Shown here piece after piece: positions 1 through 8,298 of a stretch of DNA of 25,081 bases. Source of the DNA: Acidobacteria bacterium UBA823 (GTDB taxonomy: Bacteria; Acidobacteriota; Vicinamibacteria; Vicinamibacterales; UBA823); assembly GCA_002296225.1 (NCBI GenBank), contig DBHR01000074.1, positions 8,364 through 33,444 of the forward strand, read 5' to 3'. The position numbers and the translations under genes are program-made. The notes below the pieces were generated by a model. It saw only the letters and a program-made list of their open reading frames with translations. It ran no database searches and had not been told where the DNA came from. The number at the start of each line of letters is the position of its first letter. The first letter of the stretch is position 1.

Positions 1-332
1 ACTTCGACCTGACGCTCAAGTTTCTCAGGAAGGTAGTAGTCGTCCGCCAGAAGAAAGGAAATGTAATCCCCCGTGGCGGCGGCAATGCCCTGGTTCAAGC
101 ACCGCGTTGGAAAGATGTTGTGCTCTATGAAAATTAACCGAATTCTGGAATCACCCGCATAGCGCGACACAATCTCTTGCGAACCATCAGTCGAGCCATT
201 TTCGAGAATGAGCAACTCCCAGTTGGGATAAGTCTGAGACAGCACACTGTCAATGGCACACGCGAGATACTCCCGGTAATTGTAGGACAGCAAGATCACG
301 GAAACGAGCGGCGCTTGCTGGATGTCTTTCAT
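1..332 (-). CDS. Family 2 glycosyltransferase, C-terminal part cut by window edge
   Basis: Translating the minus strand from ATG at 332 gives 110 open codons running off position 1. Residues 9-19 (LVSVILLSYNY) are the first GT-A beta strand. NGSTDGS at 45-51 follows the usual second strand, and LADD at 95-98 is the DxD-like metal and nucleotide-sugar site. These are the standard N-terminal half of a GT2 enzyme, which transfers a sugar from an NDP-sugar at the inner face of the cytoplasmic membrane. It starts 37 bp after the flippase stop and is probably the next gene of the same operon. Acceptor and sugar cannot be told. The call of GT2 is firm; the exact start is likely because upstream codons add nothing family-like. 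Confidence 0.88.
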   Translation of the reverse strand, partial: MKDIQQAPLVSVILLSYNYREYLACAIDSVLSQTYPNWELLILENGSTDGSQEIVSRYAGDSRIRLIFIEHNIFPTRCLNQGIAAATGDYISFLLADDYYLPEKLERQVE

Positions 333-369
333 CCTGCGACTCTGCCGTGCAGAGAAATACAAGTGGTGG

Positions 370-1761
370 CTAGGAGAAGTAGGACAGCGTCACCAGAAGC
401 ATCATGCTAGCCGCTAACGCACCGCTGGCCGCGTTGAGTCGGAGGTGAACCTGTCGTATCGAATAGCTAAGATAGATGAGCAGATCGACCGCGTGGGCTA
501 CGCAGAATACCCACACCACTGCACGTATGCCGAGCTGTAGGGCCACAACCCCAACACAGCCGAGAACAACGATGGTCGCCCGCGTAACTTCTGTCACCGC
601 GTAAGTCCTGTAGAGACCGGCACTGAGTAACGCCATGGCAAGGACCCACGTGAACGCCCTGGGAATGATGGCCAGCACCTCGATGGCTAGAAGGTCACTC
701 GCACCGAGGAACGCCGCGCTATAAAGCCCATGGATAATCCCACTTCTTAGCACCATCAGGGCAAGAGCACACGGAAAGACAAGCACCAGTGTAAATTGCA
801 ACGCTCGATTAACGAACGCAGAGCGCGCGGGTGATGCGTCCAATCCGCCTAGGGTGGGCAGTACGTAGGTTTTCATGGGTGACATGATCAGCAACAGGGA
901 TGTGTTCACAATCGTCGCGGAGGCACTATACAAAGCCAGGCCTTCGAGACCGTAGCCGCGCGTCACAATGGCCTGCACCAACAGCACGACAAGCGTTGCG
1001 AGCACGTTCAGACCGGCAAGTAGGCTGCCAGAACTTACCAACGTCCTGACCGCGCTCACCGTCCCTTGTCGCAGCAAGTGACCAGTCGAGCGCACGCGCC
1101 GGAGAAGCCAGCCGCCAACGATCAAGGCCGCAACATTCCCAAAACCCACGAGCAACGCCGCACCAAGAGAAGTCCAGTAAGAAATCAGAAGGTATGCTGC
1201 CGTCGCCGTCGTGCCCGCCGCGATGACCTTCAACGCGGCAACCGTCCTGACCCTTATGAGCCCATTGAAAATCGCCGTTATGAAAATGATGGCGAGGCCG
1301 ACGGCCGACGACATCACCACAACTGCCACCTCGACGATGTAGGAACCACCCAGAGCACGTCCAAACAAGCCGAACGCGATCCACTTCGATAGGAAGATTG
1401 CCACAACCGCCAACAGGCCGCTGGCTAGGAGAACGTGCTGCGAGGCAATGCGAACGGTGGTCGAGAGGTCCTTGTGGCCCGAAGACACCCATCGCACAAC
1501 AACAACGTCTGCGCCGAACGACAATCCCTGCGAGAGCCCCCCATACAGCTGGCGGAACACCGCCACGAGTCCAGAGAGCTGGGGGCCTCCCCAGACGGCA
1601 ACAATCTTGTTGGACACAACACCTAGACCGATTGTGAGCACCGTGGCCGAAATCGAAAATCCGAAGGCCTGTACGAAGCTTGCCAGGCTTCGCCGGTCCG
1701 GACTTGACGCCGGTATGTCGCGCGCTTGACCTTTCACGGGAACTGGGTGCACTCGCTTCAC
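370..1761 (-). CDS. Wzx-type polysaccharide flippase (PST/MATE-like, multi-pass membrane protein)
   Basis: This 463-aa protein is strongly hydrophobic, with about 12 predicted membrane segments and a short basic N-terminal tail. The first helix region reads FSISATVLTIGLGVVSNKIVAV, followed by GLSFGADVVVVRWVS, which is the layout of O-antigen translocases. The length is normal for the family (about 400-500 aa). Such proteins flip lipid-linked repeat units across the inner membrane. The ATG overlaps the stop of the upstream glycosyltransferase by 4 bp, so the two are probably translationally coupled. Placement among glycosyltransferases supports Wzx over other MATE-like exporters. Its substrate is not readable from sequence. 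Confidence 0.85.
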   Translation of the reverse strand: MKRVHPVPVKGQARDIPASSPDRRSLASFVQAFGFSISATVLTIGLGVVSNKIVAVWGGPQLSGLVAVFRQLYGGLSQGLSFGADVVVVRWVSSGHKDLSTTVRIASQHVLLASGLLAVVAIFLSKWIAFGLFGRALGGSYIVEVAVVVMSSAVGLAIIFITAIFNGLIRVRTVAALKVIAAGTTATAAYLLISYWTSLGAALLVGFGNVAALIVGGWLLRRVRSTGHLLRQGTVSAVRTLVSSGSLLAGLNVLATLVVLLVQAIVTRGYGLEGLALYSASATIVNTSLLLIMSPMKTYVLPTLGGLDASPARSAFVNRALQFTLVLVFPCALALMVLRSGIIHGLYSAAFLGASDLLAIEVLAIIPRAFTWVLAMALLSAGLYRTYAVTEVTRATIVVLGCVGVVALQLGIRAVVWVFCVAHAVDLLIYLSYSIRQVHLRLNAASGALAASMMLLVTLSYFS

Positions 1762-2771
1762 AGAGCGGATGCCGAAGGCCTCGACTCGACCCCCTCGGTC
1801 TCAAGATTCATCGAGTCCTGCACGACATACAGCGGACGACGCTTTGCCTCGGCGTAGGTTCGTCCCAAGTACTCGCCGAGGACACCAATCCCAAGACTAT
1901 TCAGCCCAATGGCGAACAGCAGCAGCACAATGATTGTCGTGATGCCAGGCGGAGGCATCCCAGTGATCGCACGCCCCGCGTAGACCACGCTCGCGAAGCC
2001 GGCGAGGATAAGGAGCACGAAACCCGTCAGCGTGAATATCCGCAGGGGCTTCAGGGAAAAGCTAGCTATCGCATTGAACCCGAACAGTACAAGATGCCTC
2101 AACGGCGCCTTGCTCTGTCCAGCGATTCGCGGCTGGCGTTCGTACACAATCCCCGTTTGCCGAAAACCCAGCCATGCGATCAATCCTCGCAGGTACCGAT
2201 TGTACTCGCCGCACATTTCCAGGGCATCGCGGACCTGTCGGGTAATCAGCCGAAAATCGCCAGTATCGGTCGGAATCGAAACGTCAGCCGACCAGGCAAT
2301 CACCCGGTAGGCGCACCGTATAAGAGCGTTCCGCCACCGCGGATCGCCTGGCCTGACCGTTCGGACTCCATACACAACGTCATATCCCTGCTGCCAAACC
2401 TCGAGGAAACGAGGAATGACCTCGGGTGGCTCCTGGAGGTCCGAGGACAACACGATCATCGCGTCACCTGAGGCGAATCGGTACCCAGCCGTGATCGACA
2501 TTTCAACTTCAAAATTGCGGCTAAACCTCAGGTACTTCCAGCGACGATCACGCTCACAGATGGATTTCGCCAGCTCGCCCGTCCGATCGGTGCTGGCATT
2601 GTCCACGATGATGAATTCGAATCGATAGGGCAGATGTTCGACAACAGCTAGCAGTTCGCGCTCAAGCCGAGGAATGTTGCCCTCCTCGTTCAGCGCCGGA
2701 ATGATGATGGACACCAGTGGAACCATCGTCGGCTCTACCTCGGTCGCTCGTCCGTCGTCGCCCCTAGACAT
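1758..2771 (-). CDS. GtrB/DPM1-like family 2 glycosyltransferase with two C-terminal membrane helices
   Basis: The 337-aa protein has an N-terminal GT-A domain. VSIIIPALNEEGNI lies at about residues 20-33, VDNASTDRT at 56-64, and SSDLQEPPE, the DxD-equivalent, at 109-117. NFEVEMSITAGYRFASGD matches the conserved core of polyprenyl-phosphate sugar transferases. Two hydrophobic helices at about 245-267 and 275-298 end in LGEYLGRTYAE, a hallmark of the GtrB/ArnC/DPM1 group. Members usually charge undecaprenyl phosphate with a single sugar. The gene sits 1 bp after the transketolase C-half stop and overlaps the flippase start. Met16 (MVPLVSI) is an alternative start. The sugar is unknown. Confidence 0.9.
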   Translation of the reverse strand: MSRGDDGRATEVEPTMVPLVSIIIPALNEEGNIPRLERELLAVVEHLPYRFEFIIVDNASTDRTGELAKSICERDRRWKYLRFSRNFEVEMSITAGYRFASGDAMIVLSSDLQEPPEVIPRFLEVWQQGYDVVYGVRTVRPGDPRWRNALIRCAYRVIAWSADVSIPTDTGDFRLITRQVRDALEMCGEYNRYLRGLIAWLGFRQTGIVYERQPRIAGQSKAPLRHLVLFGFNAIASFSLKPLRIFTLTGFVLLILAGFASVVYAGRAITGMPPPGITTIIVLLLFAIGLNSLGIGVLGEYLGRTYAEAKRRPLYVVQDSMNLETEGVESRPSASAL

Positions 2772-2772
2772 T

Positions 2773-3768
2773 TTAGGCCTGCTCTCTTGTGCCTGATCCT
2801 TGTCGTTTCCGGAGTGGCTTCCCTACCCGCGCACCCGGCGACCGGCGCTCAGCCAAACACGTCTCAGCGGTCTCGGCCAGCTGTACCGCAGTCAGCCCGG
2901 CTTGAGCGCGCAGGTATTCCTGGCTGCCGATCTCGTCGTAGAACCGATCTTGAATACCTAACCTTTTCAGTCCGCCTCCCATACCGCGCTCCGCCGCGAG
3001 CACTTCACTCACCGCGCTTCCCAGCCCACCAATCACATTGTGTTCCTCGACGGTGATGATCAGCTCGCACTGTTCGGCCACAGCTCGAATGGAATCCGAA
3101 TCAAATGGCTTAACCGTGGGCATACTGATAACGCCAACCCCGATGCCCTTGCGCCGCAGCTGTTCAGCCGCCTGCACCACAGGCGCCAGCATGCCACCCG
3201 TGCTGACAAAAGTGACGTCGCAGCCTCGACTGAGAGTAATGGCTTTTCCAACAGTGAACGGAGGAGGTTTGGTGTGTACGACCGGCTCACCCGCCTTCCC
3301 AAGACGAAGGTAGCCAGGGCCAGGCCTAGCAGCGATTGCCCGTGTGGCAAGACTGGTTTCAGTCGGATCGCCTGGCGCGATAACCTCCATGCCGGGCAAC
3401 GCACGCATGATCGCGAGGTCTTCGGTCGCGTGGTGTGTCATGCCGAGGCTGCCGTAGGCCATCCCTCCACCGACTGCAACGATCTTCACAGCCGCTCGGT
3501 CATAGCAGATGTCATTACGAATCTGCTCCAGGCAGCGGAGTGTCGGAAAATTGCCGATGGAGTATGTGAAGACGACCTTCCCCGTCGAGGCCAGTCCCGC
3601 GGCGATCCCGGCTAGATTCTGCTCGGCAACGCCAACATTGAGAAAGCGGTCGGGAAACTCTTGCGCGAACGGCTCGACAACCGTATAACCCAAGTCACCA
3701 ACCAGCAAAAACACACGGTCATCAGCAGCGGCCACCTCGCGAAGAGCACTGATGAAGGCCTTCCTCAT
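2773..3768 (-). CDS. Transketolase-like subunit, C-terminal half (Pyr and C-terminal domains)
   Basis: This 331-aa protein carries the pyrimidine-binding domain. RFLNVGVAEQNLAGIAAGLA at about 41-60 contains the conserved Glu49 that activates thiamine diphosphate. GMTHHATEDLAIMRALPGM follows at about 109-127. The C-terminal domain includes VISMPTVKPFD and VEEHNVIGGLGS. It is half of a two-gene transketolase, the partner being the gene immediately upstream with a 4-bp overlap. The last 25 or so residues are a basic, low-complexity tail beyond the usual length of about 310. In polysaccharide loci such pairs are taken to modify sugars rather than serve the pentose phosphate pathway. That role is inference. 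Confidence 0.92.
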   Translation of the reverse strand: MRKAFISALREVAAADDRVFLLVGDLGYTVVEPFAQEFPDRFLNVGVAEQNLAGIAAGLASTGKVVFTYSIGNFPTLRCLEQIRNDICYDRAAVKIVAVGGGMAYGSLGMTHHATEDLAIMRALPGMEVIAPGDPTETSLATRAIAARPGPGYLRLGKAGEPVVHTKPPPFTVGKAITLSRGCDVTFVSTGGMLAPVVQAAEQLRRKGIGVGVISMPTVKPFDSDSIRAVAEQCELIITVEEHNVIGGLGSAVSEVLAAERGMGGGLKRLGIQDRFYDEIGSQEYLRAQAGLTAVQLAETAETCLAERRSPGARVGKPLRKRQGSGTREQA

Positions 3769-4586
3769 CGCGGCACCTCAAGCTCCTGCAAGGCCTCACG
3801 CAACTGCTCGGCATCCGGCGACTTGTAGTGCCAAGCAAGCTGATGCTCCATGAAACTCACACCCTTGCCCTTCACAGTGTGGGCAATGATGCAGCTCGGG
3901 CGTCCCTTGGCGAGCGGCGCGCGTCCAAGCGCTTCCAACAGCTGCTCGTGATCATGCCCGTCGACCTCTTGGACGGACCATCCAAAGGCCCGCCACTTCT
4001 CGGCCAGCGGTTCTAAATCGAGCACCTCTTTCACCGAGCCAAGACTCTGAATCTTGTTGTAGTCGACGATTGCCACGAGATTATCCAGCTTGTGGTGAGG
4101 ACCAAAGAGCGCCGCTTCCCACGTTGAGCCTTCGTCGCATTCGCCGTCGCTCATCAACACGAAGACTCGATAGCGCCTCCGACTACGCTTCGCCCCTATG
4201 GCCATCCCGCAACCGATGGCGAGGCCATGGCCGAGCGAACCGGTGGACGCCTCCACACCCGGAACGCCTCGCGTCACATGCCCGGCCAAGCGTGAGCCGT
4301 CCTGGCAAAAGGTGTCGAGCCACGTTCGTGGATAAAACCCAGACTGTGCGAGGACAGCATACACGGCAGCCGCACTATGTCCCTTACTCACGACGAGCCG
4401 ATCGCGGTCTGGCCACTCTGGCTCGGTCGCCTGGATACGCAGGACGCTTCCATAGAGCACCGCCAGAACATCCGCAATCGACAAACTCGTACCGGCGTGG
4501 GAGGCCCCCGCCTTGTGGGTCATTCGCAAGACGTCCACGCGGATTTTTCGAGCCAGCTCCACGACCGCGGTGGTATCAGAGGCCAT
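3765..4586 (-). CDS. Transketolase-like subunit, N-terminal half (thiamine diphosphate-binding domain)
   Basis: This 273-aa protein is the PP domain of transketolase. KGHSAAAVYAVLAQ lies at 68-81, STGSLGHGLAIGCGMAIGAK at 114-133, and the cofactor motif at about 146-177 runs from SDGECDEGSTWEA to VDYNK. The first Gly of the classical GDG motif is Ser146, a form I associate with polysaccharide-cluster transketolases. It ends in a 4-bp overlap with the C-half gene and begins 11 bp inside the upstream SDR gene, so all three are one operon. The pair should move a two-carbon ketol unit; donor and acceptor are unknown. A complete housekeeping transketolase would be a single protein of about 650 aa. 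Confidence 0.92.
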   Translation of the reverse strand: MASDTTAVVELARKIRVDVLRMTHKAGASHAGTSLSIADVLAVLYGSVLRIQATEPEWPDRDRLVVSKGHSAAAVYAVLAQSGFYPRTWLDTFCQDGSRLAGHVTRGVPGVEASTGSLGHGLAIGCGMAIGAKRSRRRYRVFVLMSDGECDEGSTWEAALFGPHHKLDNLVAIVDYNKIQSLGSVKEVLDLEPLAEKWRAFGWSVQEVDGHDHEQLLEALGRAPLAKGRPSCIIAHTVKGKGVSFMEHQLAWHYKSPDAEQLREALQELEVPR

Positions 4587-5514
4587 AACGTTGCCTGTTC
4601 GTCCGATACCAGTCGACTGTATGCCGCAGTCCTTCGTCTAAGCCGACTTTTGGTATCCAGCCGGTCGCGCGGCAGAACGCCGAGTTCGTGCCTTCCCCCT
4701 GCAAGCGCATGATCTGCCCTGGCCCGTAAGGTATCTCACCAAATCCCAAGGGTAGGTCTGCATCGATCATGTCACGAACACGCGTCACGATGTCCCGCAC
4801 CGTATGAGCCTGGCCCGAACTGAGGTTGTAGACACCCTGAACGTGAGACTGCTGAGCCGCCTGGCATGCCGCCTCGATAACATCTTCAACGTACAAGTAA
4901 TCCCACCATTGTTCACCTAGCGTAAGCGCAGGCTTCTCACCGGCCAGCAACTTCATGATGACTAAGGGAATCAGATGATCGGGGTCGTCTTTCGGCCCAT
5001 AGGCCGACAGCAGCCGAAGCCACACATAGCGCGTGCCAGCCAGGTCACACAGTTGCCGTGTGAGGAAACCAACGGAGAGCTTGGTTGCACCATACAAGGT
5101 CTTCGGCCGGAGCGGGAGGTCTTCCCCAGTAATACCGCTCTGAACACCGTACTCCGCTTGAGAACCGAGACCTACCCAACACGTGCAGCCCGCTCGTTGC
5201 GCAATCTGCAACAGGCGCACGCTGCCCAGGAGATTGCTTTCGATCTGACGCAGTTCGTTCTTGAACCTACTTGTTACGCCGTACCAGGCGAGATGGAACA
5301 CCACCTCCGGCGCGGCCGCTATCAGTTCCGCCTCCGCTCGGTCAATGTCTTCGAGCTCACCGCGGATAACCGTTATGTCGTCGAGCACATCCGCAAGACG
5401 CCATAACTCGCTCTGTGGGCGCACAACCACCGTGACTGCGTGACCCGTCTCCAGCAAACGCCTTGTCAGGTACGAACCCAGGTGGCCTGATGCCCCCGTG
5501 ACTAAGCAGCGCAT
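4576..5514 (-). CDS. NAD-dependent epimerase/dehydratase (extended SDR), probable NDP-sugar 4-reductase or epimerase
   Basis: The 312-aa protein opens with a Rossmann fold, G7-x2-G10-x2-G13 (TGASGHLG). HLAWYG at 74-79 and GSQAEYG at 117-123 follow. The catalytic pair is intact, Tyr141 and Lys145 in YGATK. Later elements WWDYLYVEDVIEA and YNLSSGQ are typical of NDP-sugar SDRs. HLAW..GSQAEYG resembles enzymes that reduce or epimerise 4-keto-6-deoxy sugars, and a second gene of the same subgroup lies at 15831-16700. It heads the operon with the split transketolase, so a role on the same sugar is likely. The substrate cannot be assigned. Confidence 0.87.
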   Translation of the reverse strand: MRCLVTGASGHLGSYLTRRLLETGHAVTVVVRPQSELWRLADVLDDITVIRGELEDIDRAEAELIAAAPEVVFHLAWYGVTSRFKNELRQIESNLLGSVRLLQIAQRAGCTCWVGLGSQAEYGVQSGITGEDLPLRPKTLYGATKLSVGFLTRQLCDLAGTRYVWLRLLSAYGPKDDPDHLIPLVIMKLLAGEKPALTLGEQWWDYLYVEDVIEAACQAAQQSHVQGVYNLSSGQAHTVRDIVTRVRDMIDADLPLGFGEIPYGPGQIMRLQGEGTNSAFCRATGWIPKVGLDEGLRHTVDWYRTNRQRYGL

Positions 5515-5669
5515 TCGATTATGCGGTTGGCTGTTGAAAAGTGTCGAGCATGCACTCGATAGCCTGACGACCCAAACCGGGATGGACGCCGATTCAGAAG
5601 ATGCTCTCCATTACGATACGGAATGTCGCGATAAGCTGGCTAACAAACGAGGTTTTCTCAAAAGAACAA

Positions 5670-5690
5670 TCGCGCGCTAATGCGGCGCGA
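5670..5690 (-). terminator. Candidate intrinsic terminator between two operons
   Basis: On the minus strand a 6-bp GC-only stem (TCGCGC / GCGCGA) with a 9-nt loop is followed by TTGTTCTTTTG, a T-rich tail. It lies about 120 bp after the stop of the 166-aa membrane protein and about 155 bp before the next operon starts at 5514. The rest of the 294-bp gap (5515-5808) holds no convincing gene. A short dyad TCGAG-N6-CTCGA lies at about 5548-5563, and no clear promoter stands out. Confidence 0.35.
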
Positions 5691-5808
5691 CTCAAATCTT
5701 GCGTCAACTCGCGGCGCGTGCACGGCGCTGCCTTCCGACCCGCCAGCGGAAAGCACAACCAACTAAGCTCACTTCCATCGGTGGCCTTCAGTAGGAGAAA
5801 AGGGCAGG

Positions 5809-6309
5809 TCACGAATCGATCTGTCGCTTGGTGCTCCGACTCCTCCAAGCTCGTGCCAGAGCATCGCCGGCAAGCATGAGCACAGCGGAGAAGGCAAGCA
5901 ACCCAACCCAAATCGCTGGAGACGTTCTAGCTTCACTGACCGGATCAGCAGTGAGGTAGAGGTGCGTCAGCACGACGACGAACAGCATCCAACCTGCGAG
6001 TCGGCAACTCCGGACGGGACCAATCGCCAACACCCGGTTTTTCTGTGACCTCAGCACCCGAATGGTCGCGGCGGACGACCACGCCCCGCGCAGATGAGGG
6101 AAGCTCCGATCCGTCAAACGCCCGAGCCGGCTAGTCTGAACCATCTGTTGGACCTGTTCCAATCTCCGGCGATCTTCGGACCCCGTTACCGCGCCTAAGA
6201 GAAAACTGGTTTCCAATGAGGATGCTCCGCGCCGGAACAAATCAGCAACGCCTCTAAAACACTCGCAGGCCATGCTGGTAGAACAGGCCTCCCGAAAAGC
6301 GGGTCTCAC
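5809..6309 (-). CDS. Small hypothetical membrane protein
   Basis: I do not recognise this 166-aa protein. The N-terminal 100 residues are polar and basic. Two hydrophobic segments follow: about 106-121 (WMLFVVVLTHLYLTAD) and about 131-150 (IWVGLLAFSAVLMLAGDALA). A basic tail closes the protein, suggesting a helical hairpin in the inner membrane. The start overlaps the stop of the DUF4330-like gene by 4 bp (ATGA), the main argument that it is real and co-expressed. Another minus-strand frame at 5594-5911 overlaps its end but has no such support. Confidence 0.6.
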   Translation of the reverse strand: MRPAFREACSTSMACECFRGVADLFRRGASSLETSFLLGAVTGSEDRRRLEQVQQMVQTSRLGRLTDRSFPHLRGAWSSAATIRVLRSQKNRVLAIGPVRSCRLAGWMLFVVVLTHLYLTADPVSEARTSPAIWVGLLAFSAVLMLAGDALARAWRSRSTKRQIDS

Positions 6310-8171
6310 CGTGCTAATCCTTGCCTGCCTGCGTCCCTCTCCTCTGTCGACGCCACCTCAACGTGGGTGATGACGCCCGCCAGCACGTACGAGGGATGCG
6401 CATACTGGAACATTTCGCCAGCTCTCAAGGGAGTAAAACGGTCGGTCCGAAGGCCGTACTGCCATCCTAGGACAGTTCGATGAGCGGGCACGCGAAGGAC
6501 AACCGAGAAAACCACACCCGGCTGTTCCCAGGTGTAGGGACCATTACTGGTCCGAAGCATGGTCTCCTCTTCAACCTCGCTCACGGCCAAGAGCGTGACT
6601 CGGGCCGGAACCTCACGCCCCTGTTGTGCCTCGTTACCTCTTGTCGAGAGCCCACTTCGCGCGAGCGCCAGAATCCTCTGGTCGGTCGCGCAGCGAATCG
6701 TCACGTCCACGAGAGTGGTCTCTGCGGGCTGGACCTCGGCGGCATCAAACAGCAACAGGCCTTCGGTGGTGGGAACCAAGAGCATGGCCTCAGGCCCGAT
6801 CGTCGTTCCCCCCAATTGACAATTGGCCCCAGAAACCACGCACCGGACGGCCACCAAGGCGTCGACCTTAAACTTGCCCGTCGTGCCAGCACCAAGCGGA
6901 CCCGAGTCCTCACCAACCTCTACGATTTCCGGCCCGGGAGAACCCACGGCCAGGACTTTGCCCCAGGGCCGGTTCTGCTGGTCGGAGAGCGCAGTTGCTG
7001 CTAGCTTCTGGGCCTGCTCTCTGTCGAGACCAACAAAAGCCCCAACCACCTTGAGCTCCACCAACCGCTCGGTTGCGCCCGGGTAGATCTCGGCTACCTC
7101 GAACCAGGCGATGCCTTCGCGTGTGGGAATGGCTAGATTGATACCAACACGGATCTCTTTGCTCCCTAGCCGGCATTCGTGGCCCACAATCGCACAGCGG
7201 ATGGCGACCAGTGCGCGGATCCTGCGCTTGCCCGTGGTTCCTGCGTGCACCCCTCCCGTCAGTCGAACATTCTCTGGCTCCGGGCGCCCGAGAGACAGGA
7301 TGCGACCCCAGGATTCCGAGGACGCTTCGCTCGACTCGCCCAGGCTTGATATCCGCTCGGCTCGCGCTTCATCCAGTCCGACGAACGCTCCCATAACGGT
7401 GACCTCGGCCTGCAGTTCCGTCGGCGGACGGTAGAGTTCCATCACATCGAACGGAAAGCTACCGGCTTGCCGCACAAGGGTGAGCACAGCTCCAGGCGCT
7501 ACAGTGGTACCTCCAACGCTGCACTCACCGCCGATGAGCGCACACCGAACTCGCACCAAGGCCACAACACGCACTTTGTCACCATCGCGACGCGCGACTG
7601 AAGGACCTCCGGCTAGTTGCATAACTTCCCGCTCCACCGGGGCTACGGCAAGGATCTCTCCGGACCCGCTTTCTCCTTGCATGCCGAATGTTTCAGACTC
7701 CGCGGGCATTGCTGCACTTTCCAGCTCCAAACCGGTGAAGGCACCCAGCACGCGAATCTCCAACGTCGGTAGTTCCACCGAGCGTTCGGGGAGGGCTTCG
7801 ATGACGATAGCGGCTGGAAAACGGGCGACTTCCCGAGAAACGTCAAACAAAACAAGGTCGTGCACTCCGGGGTCGAGCGCTGGCAGCCGAATTTCGCCCT
7901 GGGTCGGAGTTTCGACGAGTAGTTGAGCCTCTCGATTACCAACAACCGCTCTCAGGAACGGTTGCAGATACTTGCCCTCGACTGTCACTGTGAGATTGTC
8001 TCCCTGAAGCAGCGTACCCGGCTCGATCGTCAGGATCTCCGGTGCGGGCGTGCGAAAGAGTTGGTAGGCACCGTAGCCAAGGGGAATGAACAGAAGCACT
8101 ACAATAGCGACCGCTGCGTCAATCAGATTGATTCGCCCGAATAAATGTCCGCGGTCGTCAAAAAGGGGCAT
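6306..8171 (-). CDS. Membrane-anchored DUF4330-like protein with tandem repeats
   Basis: This 621-aa protein begins with LFDDRGHLFGRINLIDAAVA and a single membrane helix (about 17-37), the N-terminus I associate with DUF4330 proteins. Residues 43-125 resemble an IPT/TIG-like beta domain. Four repeats of about 115 aa follow (about 136-250, 251-366, 369-484, 486-606). Each opens like VELKVVGAFVGLD and contains GxILxVGxPxPE, then VRVRCALIGGEC, then an iG..i..g..l segment and FEVAEIYP. Repeats 1-3 carry a Cys pair (210/217, 326/333, 444/451); repeat 4 lacks the second Cys. One anchor, beta-rich repeats and paired Cys suggest a periplasmic location. AGGA lies 7 nt before the ATG. Function is unknown; position suggests a link to polysaccharide assembly or export. 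Confidence 0.85.
   Translation of the reverse strand: MPLFDDRGHLFGRINLIDAAVAIVVLLFIPLGYGAYQLFRTPAPEILTIEPGTLLQGDNLTVTVEGKYLQPFLRAVVGNREAQLLVETPTQGEIRLPALDPGVHDLVLFDVSREVARFPAAIVIEALPERSVELPTLEIRVLGAFTGLELESAAMPAESETFGMQGESGSGEILAVAPVEREVMQLAGGPSVARRDGDKVRVVALVRVRCALIGGECSVGGTTVAPGAVLTLVRQAGSFPFDVMELYRPPTELQAEVTVMGAFVGLDEARAERISSLGESSEASSESWGRILSLGRPEPENVRLTGGVHAGTTGKRRIRALVAIRCAIVGHECRLGSKEIRVGINLAIPTREGIAWFEVAEIYPGATERLVELKVVGAFVGLDREQAQKLAATALSDQQNRPWGKVLAVGSPGPEIVEVGEDSGPLGAGTTGKFKVDALVAVRCVVSGANCQLGGTTIGPEAMLLVPTTEGLLLFDAAEVQPAETTLVDVTIRCATDQRILALARSGLSTRGNEAQQGREVPARVTLLAVSEVEEETMLRTSNGPYTWEQPGVVFSVVLRVPAHRTVLGWQYGLRTDRFTPLRAGEMFQYAHPSYVLAGVITHVEVASTEERDAGRQGLAR
6354..7766 (-). repeat. 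Coding region of four tandem protein repeats of about 115 residues
   Basis: The repeats are clear at protein level but diverged in DNA, so they look old rather than freshly amplified. Shared landmarks are GAF.GL near the start, WG+.LA.G.P.PE in the middle and +..ALV.+RC...G..C..G...I toward the end. The fourth copy keeps only the general layout (V.VTI at the start, VTLLAVS and VVLRVPAH in the middle). Confidence 0.8.
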
Positions 8172-8250
8172 CAGCTATTCCTATTCCAGCAGCATCCACC
8201 GCTGAGAAGGTAACAAGGTAGTAGTAGCTTTCAGGTTGAACGCCCAGCCT

Positions 8251-8267
8251 CCCTGCAGGTCGCAGGG
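8251..8267. repeat. Perfect 6-bp inverted repeat in the rfbG/DUF4330 gap
   Basis: CCCTGC-AGGTC-GCAGGG lies in the 127-bp gap between the rfbG stop and the DUF4330 start. On the minus strand no T-run follows, so it is not a standard intrinsic terminator. It could be a weak terminator, an mRNA stem or an operator. Nothing else is seen in the gap apart from the ribosome-binding site near 8172. Confidence 0.35.
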
Positions 8268-8298
8268 GCACCCTGAGAACCAATTGCCGAGCGATCGT

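Noticed and set aside
926..1804. Minus-strand frame of 292 codons within the flippase gene
   Set aside because: It is an out-of-frame shadow of the flippase, rich in Arg, Gly and Cys, with no membrane pattern.
1680..2471. Long plus-strand frame of 263 codons
   Set aside because: It is antisense to the flippase and GtrB-like genes, is composed of Arg/Pro/Gln/His-rich sequence typical of shadow frames and has no domain.
5594..5911. Minus-strand frame of 105 codons overlapping the small membrane protein
   Set aside because: It has no recognisable domain, overlaps a better-supported gene and spans the possible terminator at 5670-5690.
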